Origin: Caldimonas tepidiphila
GTDB taxonomy: Bacteria; Pseudomonadota; Gammaproteobacteria; Burkholderiales; Burkholderiaceae_C
Assembly (NCBI RefSeq): GCF_003569765.1
Contig: NZ_QXMG01000021.1
Location: forward strand, 23,581-87,580
DNA: 64,000 bases
Direction: 5' to 3'
A program made the translations under genes and the position numbers. Positions 30,540-40,297 of the stretch are shown one piece after another (positions within the stretch are counted from its first letter, which is position 1; every line of letters begins with the position of its first letter). A model generated the notes under the pieces. It was given only the letters and a program-made list of their open reading frames with translations. It was not told the origin of the DNA and searched no databases.

Positions 30540-30563
30540 GGAAAACGAGTCTATGACCAGCCC

Positions 30564-30581
30564 GTGACAGTCCTGTTACAA
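30564..30581 (-). promoter_or_regulatory. Pho-box-like site upstream of ppk
   Basis: Minus strand TTGTAAC-AGGA-CTGTCAC has the 7-4-7 layout of the PhoB box (CTGTCAT-n4-CTGTCAC/T); the second repeat is perfect and the first has 5 of 7 if C is allowed last. An ATAGAC -10-like element follows after 9 bases. ppk is a known Pho-regulon gene in several proteobacteria. Confidence 0.5.
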
Positions 30582-30628
30582 AGCATCCTCCGACCCCTTC
30601 ATCCGGGGGGGTTCCCGAGAAGGGCGGC

Positions 30629-31390
30629 TCAGGCCCCTTCGCCGAGCAGGGCCTCGCGCACCTGCGACATCTGCCGCCGCGACACCGCCAGCCACTCGTC
30701 GAGGCCCTCGACGCGCACCGCCCAGCCCTCCTTGGCGCCCTCCTCGCCCTCGCCCGCCGCGAGCGCGCGGCGCTCCATCGCGCGCACCGCGCGGCGCGCG
30801 ACCAGCGCATTGCGGTGGATGCGCAGGAAACGCCCGCCCAGGCGCTCCTCCAACTCCGCGAGCGAGTCGTCGAGCACGTAGGAATGCTGCGCAGTGCGCA
30901 GCGTCACGTACTTCAACTCCGCCTTCAGGTAGAGCACCTCCGAGACCGGCACGCGGATCACGCGGCCGCGGTCGTTGACGACCAGCACCGGCTCCTCGTC
31001 CGCCGCGGGGACGCCGCGCGCGCGCAGCCGCTCGGCGGCGCGCTGCAGCGCGGTCTGCAGCCGCTCTCGCCGCACCGGCTTGGTCAGGTAGTCCACCGCG
31101 TCGAGCTCGAAGGCCGCCACCGCGTGCTCGGCATGCGCGGTGACGAAGACCACCGCCGGCGCCGGGCTGCGTTCACGCAGCCGCGCCGCCAGCGCCGTGC
31201 CGTCCATCCCCGGCATCTGCACGTCGAGCAGCACGACGTCGCAGCGGTTCGCGTCGAGCCAGGCCAGCGCCTCCGTCGCGCTCGCCGCCTCGCCGGTCGC
31301 GACCGACAGCGGGTCGGGGTTGTCCTGCACCAGGCAGCGCAGCCGCATGCGCGCCAGTTCCTCGTCGTCGACGATCAGCACGTTCAACAT
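30629..31390 (-). CDS. LytTR-family response regulator (AlgR type)
   Basis: 253 residues. Receiver domain with VDDEELARMRL start, phosphoacceptor Asp in VVLLDVQMPGMDG and Lys in YLTKP; then a LytTR DNA-binding domain (VLYLKAELKYVTLRT, FLRIHRNALVA). It is 46 bases downstream of its histidine-kinase partner. The pair next to argH matches the AlgZ/AlgR arrangement of beta- and gammaproteobacteria. Targets are unknown here. Confidence 0.93.
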   Translation of the reverse strand: MLNVLIVDDEELARMRLRCLVQDNPDPLSVATGEAASATEALAWLDANRCDVVLLDVQMPGMDGTALAARLRERSPAPAVVFVTAHAEHAVAAFELDAVDYLTKPVRRERLQTALQRAAERLRARGVPAADEEPVLVVNDRGRVIRVPVSEVLYLKAELKYVTLRTAQHSYVLDDSLAELEERLGGRFLRIHRNALVARRAVRAMERRALAAGEGEEGAKEGWAVRVEGLDEWLAVSRRQMSQVREALLGEGA

Positions 31391-31436
31391 CGAAGATGCC
31401 CTCCCCTCTTCTTGTACTCGTGGCCTGTCCGTCGCC

Positions 31437-32603
31437 TCAGTCCAGCGGCACCGCGATCTGCACCCGCCAGGTGGAGCCGTGCGCGCCGGCCGCGAACTGG
31501 GCCGACACATCATGCAGCAGGCCGAGGCGCTCCCGCACGTTCTTCAGCGCGATGCCGTGTCCGGCACGCGATGCTGCCGCCTCCCCCGGGGGCAGCGAGT
31601 TGACGATCGTCAACCAGACCATGCCGTGCCGCACGCGCGTGCTCACGCGCAGCCAGCCGCCCTGCTCCGCCGGCTCGACGCCGTGGCGCACCGCGTTCTC
31701 CACCAGCGGCTGCAGCAGCAGCGGCGGCACCCGCGCCGCGCCGGCCGCGGGGTCGAGCTGCCAGCTCACCTGCAGCCGGCTGCCGAAGCGCAGCTGCTCG
31801 ATCGCCAGGTAGCGGCGCGCCAGCTCCACCTCCTCGCTGAGCGTCACCGCGTCGCCGCCCGCGCCGAGCGCGACCCGGAACAGCTCGGCCAGGTCCTCCA
31901 GCACCGCTTCGGCGCGCGCCGGGTCGACCCGCACCAGCGCGATCGCGGTGTTGAGCGTGTTGAACAGGAAATGCGGCCGGATGCGCGACTGCAGCTCGGC
32001 GAGCCGCGCCGCGGTGTCGGCGGGCAGCCGGCTGCGCGCGCGCAGCCGCAGCGCATAGAACAGCGCCGCCGACAGCCCCGCGCCCCCCAGCCACGGCGCC
32101 GCCGGCAGGCCGGCGGGCGGCTCCATCAGCCCGGTCAGCCCGGCCTGCCACCAGCCGAAGGCGCCGCACAGCGCGCCGAGCCCGAGGGCCGCAGCCCACT
32201 GCCAGGCGTCGCCCACCGTCGCCAGCGGGCGCTTGAGCGCGCAGGCGAGCACCAGCCACAGCAGCGTGGCGGGCAGCGCCACCGCCGAGCCCCGCATGAA
32301 ATCGAGCAGCCAGCCCCAGCCGCTGGCCGCGGTGAAGGCGAGCGCCACCGCGAGCACCGCATGCACGAGCAGCACCGCGCGCAGCACCACGCCGACGTGG
32401 CAGGCGTCGAAGGGCGAGACCGGGGCGGGCGGCTCCCTGCCGCCGGGCGGCCGGGCGGCTGCGGCGACGTCGAAGATCGTGCTGTGGCCGAAGGCACTGC
32501 CCGGCGCGTCGGCGCGGGCGGCAGGAGGACGGGAGGACGGCAAGGGCTGCTGGGGGTCGGGGCCGGGCGGCGGGAGGGAGGGGGCGCCTACAATCCCGGG
32601 CAT
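31437..32603 (-). CDS. Membrane histidine kinase, LytS/AlgZ type
   Basis: 388 residues. A disordered Pro/Ala-rich N-terminus of ~65 residues, four hydrophobic helices (about residues 70-180), then the His_kinase domain with phosphoacceptor His in [15 protein letters not shown] and the ATP site [16 protein letters not shown] ... [13 protein letters not shown]. Partner of the LytTR regulator. Its first codon (32603) lies only 7 bases beyond the argH -10 element at 32589-32594, so the two promoters overlap. Confidence 0.9.
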   Translation of the reverse strand: MPGIVGAPSLPPPGPDPQQPLPSSRPPAARADAPGSAFGHSTIFDVAAAARPPGGREPPAPVSPFDACHVGVVLRAVLLVHAVLAVALAFTAASGWGWLLDFMRGSAVALPATLLWLVLACALKRPLATVGDAWQWAAALGLGALCGAFGWWQAGLTGLMEPPAGLPAAPWLGGAGLSAALFYALRLRARSRLPADTAARLAELQSRIRPHFLFNTLNTAIALVRVDPARAEAVLEDLAELFRVALGAGGDAVTLSEEVELARRYLAIEQLRFGSRLQVSWQLDPAAGAARVPPLLLQPLVENAVRHGVEPAEQGGWLRVSTRVRHGMVWLTIVNSLPPGEAAASRAGHGIALKNVRERLGLLHDVSAQFAAGAHGSTWRVQIAVPLD

Positions 32604-32701
32604 TCTGCAAGACGGGCGCCGCGCTTCGCAAGCGCCAGGCGCTCCGCCCCTGCCCGCCCCGACCGCGTCGCGCGCCGCGCCGCCCCCACCCGTCGTCTGC
32701 C

Positions 32702-34099
32702 ATGTCCTCCAATCAACTCGACAAGAAATCCGAAGCCTGGTCCGCGCTGTTCTCCGAACCGATGAGCGAGCTGGTCAAGCGCTACACCGCCAGCGTCTTC
32801 TTCGACAAGCGGCTGTGGAAGGCCGACATCGCCGGCAGCCTCGCGCACGCCGAGATGCTCGCCGCGCAGGGCGTGATCTCCGCGGACGACCATGCCGCGA
32901 TCCAGCGCGGCATGGCCCAGATCACGCAGGAGATCGAGTCCGGCGCCTTCGAGTGGAAGCTCGACCTCGAGGACGTGCACCTGAACGTCGAGGCGCGGCT
33001 GACGCAGCTCGTCGGCGACGCCGGCAAGCGGCTGCACACCGGTCGCAGCCGCAACGACCAGGTCGCCACCGACGTGCGGCTGTGGCTGCGCGACGAGATC
33101 GACCTGATCGGCGGGCTGCTCTCGGACCTGCAGAAGGCGCTGCTCGAGCTGGCGGAGAAGAACGCCGACGTGATCCTGCCCGGCTTCACCCACCTGCAGG
33201 TCGCGCAGCCGGTCAGCTTCGGCCACCACATGCTCGCCTACGTCGAGATGTTCGCGCGCGACGCCGAGCGCATGGCCGACGTGCGCCGCCGCGTCAACCG
33301 CCTGCCGCTGGGCGCCGCGGCGCTCGCCGGCACCAGCTACCCGCTCGACCGCGAGCGCGTCGCGAGGACGCTGGGCATGGAGGGCGTGTGCCAGAACAGC
33401 CTCGACGCCGTGAGCGACCGCGACTTCGCGATCGAGTTCACCGCCGCCGCCTCGCTCGTGATGGTGCACGTCAGCCGCATGAGCGAGGAGCTGATCCTGT
33501 GGATGAGCCAGAGCTTCGGCTTCATCGACATCGCCGACCGCTTCTGCACGGGCTCCTCGATCATGCCGCAGAAGAAGAACCCGGACGTGCCGGAGCTCGC
33601 GCGCGGCAAGACCGGCCGCGTCGTCGGCCACCTGATGGGCCTGATCACGCTGATGAAGGGCCAGCCGCTCGCCTACAACAAGGACAACCAGGAGGACAAG
33701 GAGCCGCTGTTCGACACCGTCGACACGCTCAAGGACACGCTGCGCATCTTCGCCGAGATGGCCGCCGGCATCACGGTGAAGCCCGAGGCGATGGAGCGCG
33801 CGGCGCTGCGCGGCTACGCCACCGCCACCGACCTCGCCGACTACCTGGTCAAGAAGGGCCTGCCCTTCCGCGACGCGCACGAGGTCGTCGCGCACGCGGT
33901 GAAGACCGCGATCGGGCACGGCGTGGACCTCTCGGAGCTGCCGCTCGCGGAGCTGCAGGCCTTCCACCCCGGCATCGGCGAGGACGTGTTCGAGGTGCTG
34001 TCGCTGCGCGGCTCGCTGAACGCGCGCAACATCCTCGGCGGCACCGCGCCCGCGCAGGTGCGCGCGCAGATCGGGCGCCACCGCAGCCGGCTCGGCTGA
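32702..34099 (+). CDS. argH: Argininosuccinate lyase
   Basis: 465 residues. Last step of arginine synthesis, splitting argininosuccinate to arginine and fumarate. Conserved blocks: [28 protein letters not shown] (catalytic His), and the fumarase/lyase signature [19 protein letters not shown] -10-like element at 32589-32594 precedes it by ~107 bases. Divergent from the histidine kinase. Confidence 0.98.
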   Translation: MSSNQLDKKSEAWSALFSEPMSELVKRYTASVFFDKRLWKADIAGSLAHAEMLAAQGVISADDHAAIQRGMAQITQEIESGAFEWKLDLEDVHLNVEARLTQLVGDAGKRLHTGRSRNDQVATDVRLWLRDEIDLIGGLLSDLQKALLELAEKNADVILPGFTHLQVAQPVSFGHHMLAYVEMFARDAERMADVRRRVNRLPLGAAALAGTSYPLDRERVARTLGMEGVCQNSLDAVSDRDFAIEFTAAASLVMVHVSRMSEELILWMSQSFGFIDIADRFCTGSSIMPQKKNPDVPELARGKTGRVVGHLMGLITLMKGQPLAYNKDNQEDKEPLFDTVDTLKDTLRIFAEMAAGITVKPEAMERAALRGYATATDLADYLVKKGLPFRDAHEVVAHAVKTAIGHGVDLSELPLAELQAFHPGIGEDVFEVLSLRGSLNARNILGGTAPAQVRAQIGRHRSRLG

Positions 34100-34329
34100 G
34101 CCCGCGCCGTCCCCCCGCTCCCGCGGCGGGGACTTGCGCTGCATCAAGAAAAGACCGCGCGCCCGCCCCCGCATCCGCCGGGGTGCGCCGGCGTCCGCCG
34201 CCCTGGGAAGGGCGTCCCCCGAGGCTGAGGAGCTGTGCGTTCGGCCTGCCGATGGACTGTCCTGGATCAAGGCGGCCCGGTTCACCGCGGCCTACAGTCG
34301 GGCGCATCTTCCGATTCGAGGCTTTGGCG

Positions 34330-34809
34330 ATGACCGCTCTCACCTGGACCGACACGCTCGTGCTCGACAACCCGCGCATGGACACCACGCATCGCGAGTT
34401 CGTCGAGCTGCTCAACGCGGTGGCCGCCGCCGACGACGAGGCGCTGCTGCCGGGCTTCCGCGAGCTGCTCGAGCACACCGTCGAGCACTTCGCGCAGGAG
34501 GAGCGCTGGATGCTCGCCACCGGCTTCGCGCCGGAGAACTGCCACCAGACGCAGCACGCGATGGTGCTGCAGGTGATGCGCGAGGTGGAGCAGCGTGCCG
34601 CCGGCGGCGAGACCGAGTTCATCCGCCGGCTGGTGCCGGAGCTCGCGAGCTGGTTCCCGCAGCACGCCGAGATGATGGATGCGGCGCTCGCCTACCACTG
34701 CGCGCAGCTCGGCTACGACACGACCGAGGAGGCGCTGCGCCCCGGTGCCGCGGCCCCCGCGCTGCCGCAGGCGCCAATCACCGGCTGCGGCAGCGCGAGC
34801 TGCGCCTGA
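34330..34809 (+). CDS. Bacteriohemerythrin
   Basis: 159 residues. Non-heme diiron O2-binding protein. All seven ligands are in place: His21, His53, Glu57, His72, His76, His112 and Asp117, in the HxxxE...HxxxH...HxxxxD pattern. The C-terminus ends in a short Cys-containing tail (GCGSASC) that is not part of the fold. Roles known for the family are O2 storage or sensing. It starts at the first ATG in frame with the fold. Confidence 0.93.
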   Translation: MTALTWTDTLVLDNPRMDTTHREFVELLNAVAAADDEALLPGFRELLEHTVEHFAQEERWMLATGFAPENCHQTQHAMVLQVMREVEQRAAGGETEFIRRLVPELASWFPQHAEMMDAALAYHCAQLGYDTTEEALRPGAAAPALPQAPITGCGSASCA

Positions 34810-34824
34810 GGCCGCGCGGCCGCT

Positions 34825-35466
34825 TCAGCCCGCGGCCGCCTGCGCCTCGCGCAGCTCCCGGCGCGAGCGCCGCATCACGCGCACCCCGGCACTGAGCGCG
34901 AGCGCGGCCATGATCGCGGCCACCAGCAGGTCCGGCCAGGCCGAGCCGGTGCCGAACACGCCGAGCGCGGCGAGCACGATCGCGGCATTGCCGAGCGCGT
35001 CGTTGCGCGAGCACAGCCACACCGACTCGGCATTCGCGTCGCCGTCGCGCCAGCGCCAGAGCAGCGCCGCGACGCCGAGGTTGGCCGCCAGCGCCAGCAG
35101 GCCCACGCCCCCCATCAGCGTCGCCTGCGGCGCCGAACCGTGCAGCGCCGAGAACAGCGCCTGCGCGAGCACGCCGACGCCCCACAGCGCCATCACCACG
35201 CCCTTGAGCAGCGCCAGGCGCGTGCCCCACACCGCCGCCATGCCGAGCACCGCCAGCGACAGGCCGTAGTTCAGCGCGTCGCCGGCGAAATCGACCGCGT
35301 CCGCGAGCAGCGCGGCCGAGTCGGCGCGCACGCCGGCGCCGAACTCGAGCGCGAACATCGCGGCGTTGACGAGCAGTGCGATCCACAGCACCCGGCGCCA
35401 GCGCGGGTCGGCGGCGCGCCGCCGCGCTGCCGGCGCCTCGCAGTGATCGTGGCAGTCGCAAGCCAT
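34825..35466 (-). CDS. Short CDF-type cation transporter
   Basis: 213 residues with six hydrophobic segments. Begins with a Cys/His-rich stretch (MACDCHDHCE). The CDF metal site is visible as ADAVDFAGDALNY in helix 2 and SRNDALGNAAIV in helix 5. It lacks the ~80-residue cytoplasmic domain of full-length CDF proteins. Divergent from a CadR-type regulator with a shared operator, so it probably exports Cd, Zn or Pb. Confidence 0.85.
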   Translation of the reverse strand: MACDCHDHCEAPAARRRAADPRWRRVLWIALLVNAAMFALEFGAGVRADSAALLADAVDFAGDALNYGLSLAVLGMAAVWGTRLALLKGVVMALWGVGVLAQALFSALHGSAPQATLMGGVGLLALAANLGVAALLWRWRDGDANAESVWLCSRNDALGNAAIVLAALGVFGTGSAWPDLLVAAIMAALALSAGVRVMRRSRRELREAQAAAG

Positions 35467-35531
35467 CGCGGATCTCCTTTCATGGTTTCCCGAACAGGCG
35501 CCCCGCCGCCGGGCCGCCCTCGCCTACAGTG

Positions 35532-35562
35532 ATTGCAAACCCTGTAGCGGCTACAGAGTCAA
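35532..35562 (-). promoter_or_regulatory. MerR/CadR-type promoter-operator for the CDF gene
   Basis: On the minus strand TTGACT (35557-35562) and TGCAAT (35532-35537) are separated by 19 bp, the stretched spacing of MerR-family promoters. The spacer holds a dyad ACCCTGTAG-CGG-CTACAGAGT (35539-35559) with 8 of 9 positions paired, the expected CadR/PbrR-like binding site. Confidence 0.8.
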
Positions 35563-35617
35563 GCACCGCCCCGCGGCCGCCCTGCGGTCCTCGGGGTCGA
35601 AGCGGGAAGGAGCAGCG

Positions 35618-36061
35618 ATGAGGATCGGCGAGCTGGCGCGGCGCTCGGACACCGCGGTCGAGACGGTGCGCTACTACGAGCGCGAGGGGCTGCTGCCCGC
35701 CGCCGCGCGCAGCGAGGGCAACTACCGCGACTACGGCGAGGCGGCGCTCGCGCGCTTGAAGTTCATCCGGCACTGCCGTGCACTCGACCTGTCGCTGGCC
35801 GAGATCCGCGAGCTGCTGGCGGTGCGCGATGCGCCGCGCGCGTCCTGCGCCGGCGTGACCGGGCTGATCGAGTCGCACCTCGCGCATGTCGAGCAGCGCA
35901 TTGCCGAGCTGCAGCAGCTGCGCGGGCAGCTCGAGGTGCTGCGCGAGTCCTGCACCGCGCCGGGCGAGGGCGCGCAGTGCGGCATCCTCGCGCGGCTCGA
36001 GCACGAGGGGACGCCCGCTGCCGCCGCGCCGCCCCCGGGCCCCCTGGGACACCTGCGCTGA
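35618..36061 (+). CDS. cadR: Cd(II)/Pb(II)-responsive MerR regulator
   Basis: 147 residues. N-terminal winged helix (MRIGELARRSDTAVETVRYYEREGLL), then a dimerisation helix. Metal cysteines sit at Cys77 (RASCAGV), Cys112 (RESCTAP) and Cys121 (AQCGIL), in the same order as CadR. Activates the divergent CDF gene by twisting its 19-bp-spaced promoter when metal binds. Confidence 0.93.
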   Translation: MRIGELARRSDTAVETVRYYEREGLLPAAARSEGNYRDYGEAALARLKFIRHCRALDLSLAEIRELLAVRDAPRASCAGVTGLIESHLAHVEQRIAELQQLRGQLEVLRESCTAPGEGAQCGILARLEHEGTPAAAAPPPGPLGHLR

Positions 36062-36093
36062 GCGCCCGCGCGGCGGGGCAGCGGGCCTTCGCC

Positions 36094-36483
36094 TCAGGCC
36101 CGCGGGCGGGGCGCGTCGGGATGCGCGTCCGACTCCCGCTCGGCCTGGCGCGCCTCCTCGCGCATCTCGAACATCAGGAAGAAGTTCAGCGCGGTGCGGA
36201 TCAGCGCGATCGCGTCGAGCTTGCCGATCTGCTCCCAGCTCGGCGCGATCGCGGTGGAGAGGATGTCGGCGGCGAGCTGGAACTCGAGCGCGAGCGTCAG
36301 GTAGCGCGCGAACTGCAGCCGTACGCGGTTGAAGCCCCCACCCTGGCGGCGCAGCAGCGACACGGCGATCGAGCCGACCGCCACCGCCACGCCGATCGCG
36401 ATGATCAGCGCGCTGAGGGTCTCGACCGCCAGGCGCAGCCACTCGACCACCTCGCGCGCCAGGGACTCGGATTGCCGGAACAT
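36094..36483 (-). CDS. DUF1622 membrane protein
   Basis: 129 residues with three hydrophobic segments (VETLSALIIAIGVAVAVGS, the RYLTLALEFQLAADILS region, and ALIRTALNFFLMFEM). This matches DUF1622, of unknown function. AGGAGG lies 5 bases before the ATG at 36483, which fixes the start. Convergent with cadR. Confidence 0.85.
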   Translation of the reverse strand: MFRQSESLAREVVEWLRLAVETLSALIIAIGVAVAVGSIAVSLLRRQGGGFNRVRLQFARYLTLALEFQLAADILSTAIAPSWEQIGKLDAIALIRTALNFFLMFEMREEARQAERESDAHPDAPRPRA

Positions 36484-36563
36484 CGCCCTCCTGAAAGCTG
36501 CCGCGCAGTCGCAAGCCCCGTGCCCGGGGCGATACTCTGCCGCATCCCTTGACCGAAGCACCG

Positions 36564-37820
36564 ATGCCGCGCCGCTGGATTGCCCACCTCGACATGGATG
36601 CGTTCTACGCGTCGGTGGAACTGCTGCGCTACCCGCAATTGCGCGGCCGGCCGGTGGTGGTCGGCGGCGGGCGCAGGCGCGCGTCCTCTGCGCAGGGCGG
36701 CGGCGAGGAGGCGGCCTTCGCCACGCTGCGCGACTACGCCGGCCGCGGCGTAGTCACCACCGCCACCTACGAGGCGCGCGCACGCGGCGTGCATTCCGGC
36801 ATGGGGCTGATGAAGGCCGCGGCGCTCGCGCCCGACGCGCTGCTGCTGCCGGCGGACTTCGACGAGTACCGGCGCCACTCGCGGCTCTTCAAGGCCGCGG
36901 TGGCCGAGATCGCGCCGGTGATCGAGGACCGGGGCATCGACGAGATCTACATCGAGCTGAGCGAGGTGCCGGGCGCGCAGGAGCCGATCGGCTACGACCC
37001 GCACGGCGGCGTGCGCGCGCTCGCGCAGCAGATCCGCAACAACGTGCGGCAGGCCACCGGCCTCACCTGCTCGATCGGCGTCACGCCCAACAAGCTGCTG
37101 TCGAAGATCGCCTCCGACCTCGACAAGCCCGACGGGCTGACGCTGCTGACCGAGGCCGACATCCCGACGCGGATCTGGCCGCTGCCGGTGCGGCGCATCA
37201 ACGGCATCGGTCCGAAGGCGAACCTCGCGCTGCAGGGGCTGGGCATCGAGACGATCGGCGAGCTCGCGGCGGCCGACCCGGCGCTGCTGATCGCGCACTT
37301 CGGCCGCAGCTACGGCGCGTGGCTGCACGAGGCCGCGCACGGGCGCGACGCGCGGCCGGTGGTCACTCACAGCGAGCCCAAGAGCATCAGCCGCGAGACC
37401 ACCTTCGAGCGCGACCTGCACCCGCGCCACGACCGCGCGCTGCTGTCGCAGCTGTTCACGCAGCTGTGCGAGCGGGTCGCGGAGGACCTGCGGCGCAAGG
37501 GCTACGTCGGCCGCACGATCGGGCTGAAGCTGCGCTTCGACGACTTCCGCACCGTCACGCGCGACCTGACGCTCGAGGCGCCCACCGCCGACGCCCGGGC
37601 GATCCGCGCCGCCGCCGGCCAGTGCCTCAAGCGCGTGCCGCTCGAGCGCCGCCTGCGCCTGCTCGGCGTGCGGGTGGGATCGCTCGAGGCGGCGCAGGGA
37701 CCGCAGGGCGCGCGCAGCGCGCGCCGGCCGGCGGCGGCCGCAGCGCGTGCGCAGCGGGCGGCGGCGCAGGCCCTCGGCGAGACGCTGCCGCTGTTCGGCG
37801 ACGCCGACGCGCCGGGCTGA
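36564..37820 (+). CDS. dinB: DNA polymerase IV (Y-family)
   Basis: 418 residues. Error-prone translesion polymerase. Catalytic carboxylates are in HLDMDAFYASVE and GIDEIYIEL (family S-I-D-E here has Gly for Ser). The steric region is VVTTATYEARARGVHSGM. About 20 extra residues (RRRASSAQGGGEEAAFATLRDYAG) sit between the VVVGG strand and this region. The C-terminus ends in an Ala/Arg-rich tail and QALGETLPLFG, resembling the clamp-binding QxxLPLF motif. Confidence 0.93.
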   Translation: MPRRWIAHLDMDAFYASVELLRYPQLRGRPVVVGGGRRRASSAQGGGEEAAFATLRDYAGRGVVTTATYEARARGVHSGMGLMKAAALAPDALLLPADFDEYRRHSRLFKAAVAEIAPVIEDRGIDEIYIELSEVPGAQEPIGYDPHGGVRALAQQIRNNVRQATGLTCSIGVTPNKLLSKIASDLDKPDGLTLLTEADIPTRIWPLPVRRINGIGPKANLALQGLGIETIGELAAADPALLIAHFGRSYGAWLHEAAHGRDARPVVTHSEPKSISRETTFERDLHPRHDRALLSQLFTQLCERVAEDLRRKGYVGRTIGLKLRFDDFRTVTRDLTLEAPTADARAIRAAAGQCLKRVPLERRLRLLGVRVGSLEAAQGPQGARSARRPAAAAARAQRAAAQALGETLPLFGDADAPG

Positions 37821-37839
37821 GCCGCGCGCGGCCGCGCCC

Positions 37840-39279
<1,440 letters not shown>

Positions 39280-39456
39280 GAAGGTCCTCCCGTGAAATCC
39301 GCTCGCCGACTCCGGCGGCGGACGATTTTGAGCCCCTGACACCCGGGGTGGAGCGTGCAGGGGCCTCCATATTGCAGGCAAACCTTACCTGAAGTCGCGT
39401 GCCTCATGCGTATCAGGGGGTACGGGTATCGCGATTGCCCCCTTAATCTGTACACC

Positions 39457-40194
39457 ATGGATGTATCAACACGACACCGAAACACCCCCGCTGTGGGCAT
39501 CGGCGGCAAGGAGCCGACCTTGCACCGCAGCCGGACCGTGATGCTGCTGGTCGACTTCATTAACCCGATGCAGTTTGCGGGTTCGGAGCAGCTGGCCCCG
39601 CATGCCGTGGAGGCCGCCGCGTACACGGCGGCCCTGAAGGCGCGCGTGGCCCGCCGAGGCGTCCAGTGCATCTATGCCAACGACAACTACGGCACCTGGC
39701 ACTCCGAGTTCGCGGACGTGCTGCGCCACTGCATCTCGCTCGGCGGGCCGGCCCGCCAGATCGCCGAGCTGCTGGCGCCCAAGCCGCAGGACCTCACGAT
39801 CATCAAGCCGCGACATTCCGGATTTTTTTGCACTCCTCTGGAATTGTTACTGGCGCAAATGCGCACCCGGCACCTGATCATCGTCGGGCTGGCCGCCGAC
39901 ATCTGCGTGCAGTTCACCGCGATGGACGCCCATCTGAGGGGCTACGACCTCTGGGTGCCCGAGGACTGCACCGCGTCGGAAACGCCCGAGCGCAAGCAGA
40001 TGGCGCTGACCTACCTGCAGCGCGTGATGAACGCCGACACCCGGCCCGCGGTGCCGCGGCTGCACGGCCGCCTGCGCCTGCCGCCGAGCACCCCGCATCC
40101 GGGGGGTGAGTTCGACGAGCGGCTGATCGGCGACGATGGCGACGACGCCGCCGACGAGTTGCTGCGCGACACGCTCAAGGTCGTGAACCGCTGA
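39457..40194 (+). CDS. Isochorismatase-like cysteine hydrolase
   Basis: 245 residues. The catalytic triad of this fold is visible: Asp in MLLVDFINPM, Lys in IIKPRHSGF, Cys in LAADICVQFTAMDA. Substrates in the family are amides, ureas or isochorismate; none can be chosen here. The C-terminal ~45 residues (TRPAVPRLHG onward) are a variable acidic tail. ATG at 39457 opens MDVSTRH; a longer start is possible. Divergent from the sigma-54 regulator. Confidence 0.85.
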   Translation: MDVSTRHRNTPAVGIGGKEPTLHRSRTVMLLVDFINPMQFAGSEQLAPHAVEAAAYTAALKARVARRGVQCIYANDNYGTWHSEFADVLRHCISLGGPARQIAELLAPKPQDLTIIKPRHSGFFCTPLELLLAQMRTRHLIIVGLAADICVQFTAMDAHLRGYDLWVPEDCTASETPERKQMALTYLQRVMNADTRPAVPRLHGRLRLPPSTPHPGGEFDERLIGDDGDDAADELLRDTLKVVNR

Positions 40195-40297
40195 GGAGCC
40201 GGGGGCGGGCGGCGCGTCCGGCCCGCACCCTGCCCTGCATGCCCCCTTCGTTCGACCCGGGCTGCGGCGGGTCCGCCCCGCCGGCCCGATCCCGCGC

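Noticed and set aside
34250..34330. Possible FNR site before bacteriohemerythrin
   Set aside because: Only the ATCAA half is present (GGATCAAGG); the other half matches 2 of 5.
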